NCBI GenBank assembly: GCA_900554835.1
Contig: USJD01000161.1
Span: forward strand, 1-8,289
Reading direction: 5' to 3'
DNA: 8,289 bases
From: an uncultured Prevotella sp.
GTDB taxonomy: Bacteria > Bacteroidota > Bacteroidia > Bacteroidales > Bacteroidaceae
Part shown: one piece after another, positions 6,835 to 8,289 of the stretch
How the letters are laid out: each line of letters begins with the position of its first letter
How positions within the stretch are numbered: the first letter of the stretch is position 1
Program-made: the position numbers and the translations under genes
The notes under the pieces: model-generated
What the model was told of the DNA's origin: nothing
Databases searched by the model: none
Seen by the model: only the letters and a program-made list of their open reading frames with translations

Positions 6835-6857
6835 AGGGGAATCAGAATCCGATAAAG
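6813..6857 (+). repeat. Imperfect short direct repeat over the GH25 stop codon
   Basis: AATCAGATTCCGA-CACCGA-TAAAG (6813-6836) recurs as AATCAGAATCCGATAAAG (6840-6857), with one substitution and a 6-nt deletion. Both copies read in the same frame and end in TAA, so the second encodes IRIR-stop just after the real stop. It looks like a small tandem duplication of the gene's last codons. Confidence 0.55.
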
Positions 6858-6901
6858 AGAAAGCAAGAATTCTTTAGTAATATATAATATTTAGAAATAA
6901 C

Positions 6902-8152
6902 ATGGCAATTATAAAATGTCCAGAGTGCGGACATCAAATCAGTGACAAAGCACCCGTTTGCCCAAGTTGCGGCGTAGAAATAGCAGGAAAGGTTATCAAA
7001 TGCCCTAACTGCGGAGAGGTTTATTTCAAGGATCAGGAGATGTGCCCTAACTGCCATCGTCCTACCTACCAGGCTCAGGTACCACCCGTTACAGACCCAA
7101 AGCCTGTAACTCCGCCTACTCCACCTGTACCTCCTGTACCACCTACTTCTCCAACGGCACCAACCACACCTGTTCCGCCGGTTTCTCCTACTCCGTCGGC
7201 AACTCCAACCGCACCGGTAACTCCTCGCCCTACAGCGCAGGGATCCAAGCAAGATGCAGAGGGAAAGGAACAGCCAAAGCAAAAGAAACTTGGTCTGGTA
7301 TTCATCATGTCAGCCATCTTCTCTATCTTAGTATGCGGCATTTTCTATTATTTCTACGACAGTGCCAACAAGAACAAGGAACAGGAGGCTTACGAATATG
7401 CAATGCAGAGTTCTGACCCGATGGTACTCAAAAGTTATCTGGATACATACAAGGATGCAGATGAGGCTCACCGCGATTCTATCACTGCACATCTCAACAT
7501 GCTGCAACAGGTAGATAAGGACTGGACCAATGCCCTCGTCAGTGATTCCAAAGAAGCTCTGGAGGCATACCTGCAGAAATATCCAAACACACCGCATAAG
7601 AACGAAATTTGGAACAAGATTGACTCCATTGACTGGCAGTTAGCCCAGAGAGACAACTCGGTGGATGCTTATCAGGCATACCTGGATGCACATGCCGATG
7701 GTGCTCATATCGAAGAGGCTGAGATTGCCATGAAGAAAATCAAGAGCAGTGAGGTACAGCCAGAAGAGAAGCAGATGATAAGCGGTCTCTTCCGACAGTT
7801 CTTCCAGAGCATCAACTCACGCAATGAGGATGGGCTGACTGCCACTTGCGAGGATATCCTCTCTTCGCTGCTCGGCAAGGCTTCTGCCACCAAGTCAGAT
7901 GTGGCTACTTTCATGCACAAACTCTACAAGGAAGATGTAAGCAATATGAACTGGCACCTCAACAACGACTACCAGATCAAGAAACGCGAGGTAGGCGATC
8001 AGGAATATGAATTCCAGGTACAGTTCTCTGCTCGTCAGGACATCGACAAGACCGATGGCAGCAAGGTAGAGAACAAATTCAAGATCAACGCTACCGTTTC
8101 GCCAGACGGAAAGGTTTCTGCCTTCAACATGGCGAAGGTTACCGCAGAATAA
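6902..8152 (+). CDS. Zinc-ribbon membrane protein with Pro/Thr linker and extracytoplasmic repeat domain
   Basis: A 416-residue protein of modular build. Two zinc ribbons lie at the N-terminus, each CxxC-CxxC: Cys6/9/20/23 and Cys34/37/48/51. A Pro/Thr/Val-rich linker follows (about 60-112, PxxP units), then a basic KQKK and one transmembrane helix (about 130-152). The positive charges before the helix suggest the ribbons are cytoplasmic and the C-terminus is outside the inner membrane. Residues 162-280 hold three degenerate helical repeats of about 38 residues, of the kind EAYLQKYPNTPHKNEIWNKI. The last part (about 285-416), with FFQSINSRNEDGL and beta-rich sequence, could be an NTF2-like domain, uncertain. 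It starts 67 bp after the GH25 gene on the same strand with no clear promoter of its own, so cotranscription is possible. Function is unknown; the layout would suit a stress-sensing or scaffold protein. Confidence 0.85.
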   Translation: MAIIKCPECGHQISDKAPVCPSCGVEIAGKVIKCPNCGEVYFKDQEMCPNCHRPTYQAQVPPVTDPKPVTPPTPPVPPVPPTSPTAPTTPVPPVSPTPSATPTAPVTPRPTAQGSKQDAEGKEQPKQKKLGLVFIMSAIFSILVCGIFYYFYDSANKNKEQEAYEYAMQSSDPMVLKSYLDTYKDADEAHRDSITAHLNMLQQVDKDWTNALVSDSKEALEAYLQKYPNTPHKNEIWNKIDSIDWQLAQRDNSVDAYQAYLDAHADGAHIEEAEIAMKKIKSSEVQPEEKQMISGLFRQFFQSINSRNEDGLTATCEDILSSLLGKASATKSDVATFMHKLYKEDVSNMNWHLNNDYQIKKREVGDQEYEFQVQFSARQDIDKTDGSKVENKFKINATVSPDGKVSAFNMAKVTAE

Positions 8153-8194
8153 TTTTCAGGTATGAAAGGTAAGAAGATAACAGGTTAAACTCAA

Positions 8195-8289
8195 AATCGG
8201 GTAGGAGGTAAATGCTAATCATAAAAGGCATTTGCCTCCTATTTTCACATTTACCGACCTCCCACACCACCGTACGTGCGGTTCCGCAT
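8195..8289 (-). mobile_element. 3' end of a group II intron (domain VI and part of domain V), continuing past the right edge
   Basis: Read on the minus strand, 8289-8266 gives ATGCGGAACCGCACGTACGG plus TGGT. This folds as a domain V tip: UGCG and CGCA around a GAAC loop, then a 2-nt CG bulge before UACGG. The 5' strand of domain V is off the window. Domain VI follows: GGGAGGTCGGTAAATG (8263-8248) pairs with CATTTACCTCCTACCC (8214-8199) with three mismatches. It is capped by a loop holding a perfect AGGC-ATTT-GCCT hairpin (8226-8237). The A opposite 8202 is unpaired (A-A) and lies 6-7 nt from the likely intron end CCCGAT(T), as expected of the branch-point adenosine. The 3' boundary is about 8195-8197. 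The maturase gene, if present, lies beyond the window. Confidence 0.8.

Noticed and set aside
6865..6874. Palindrome AAGAATTCTT ahead of the zinc-ribbon gene as terminator or operator
   Set aside because: A 10-bp AT-rich palindrome with no loop cannot form a useful hairpin, and nothing nearby supports a binding site.
6842..7341. Minus-strand frames rich in Arg/Trp/Cys or Gly/Val opposite the zinc-ribbon gene
   Set aside because: Their repetitive composition is the antisense shadow of the Pro/Thr linker codons.
1..8289. CRISPR array, tRNA, rRNA, toxin-antitoxin pair or phage-defence system
   Set aside because: No regularly spaced repeats, no cloverleaf or rRNA-like sequence, and no gene with defence or toxin features were seen on either strand.

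Overview
The window looks like chromosome from a Bacteroidales bacterium, most likely of the Prevotella/Segatella group. Three things point there: protein-level resemblance to that lineage, AT-rich intergenic DNA without Shine-Dalgarno sequences ahead of the start codons, and three perfect matches to the Bacteroidetes -7 promoter box TAnnTTTG at plausible places. The genus is inferred from memory of these families, not from a search.

Left half (1-5291): a hexuronate, probably galacturonate/altronate, catabolism locus. A partial 2-dehydro-3-deoxygluconokinase (kdgK) runs leftward off the window edge. A 374-bp divergent regulatory region separates it from a rightward set: a LacI-family regulator, altronate dehydratase (uxaA), and an NhaC-family membrane transporter. 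UxaA turns D-altronate into 2-keto-3-deoxygluconate (KDG) and KdgK phosphorylates KDG to KDPG, so consecutive pathway steps flank the regulator. The other steps (UxaC, UxaB, Eda) are not in the window. The divergent region holds candidate promoters for both directions and palindromes that could be operators. A perfect 10-bp inverted repeat lies between uxaA and the transporter gene.

Middle (5382-6834): a 231-residue soluble protein I do not recognise, then a secreted GH25 lysozyme-like protein. The GH25 gene has a perfect -7 box ending only 5 nt before its ATG, which predicts a leaderless mRNA. That promoter abuts a hairpin plus T-run that may end the upstream transcript.

Right end (6902-8289): a 416-residue membrane protein with two N-terminal zinc ribbons, a Pro/Thr linker, one transmembrane helix and an extracytoplasmic repeat region. 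About 43 nt past its stop the sequence becomes the 3' end of a group II intron on the minus strand (domain VI and part of domain V), whose body continues past the right edge.

Most genes here belong to known families. The points most worth a second look are the intron end, the leaderless GH25 gene, the NhaC-type transporter placed in a uronate operon, and the two uncharacterised proteins.
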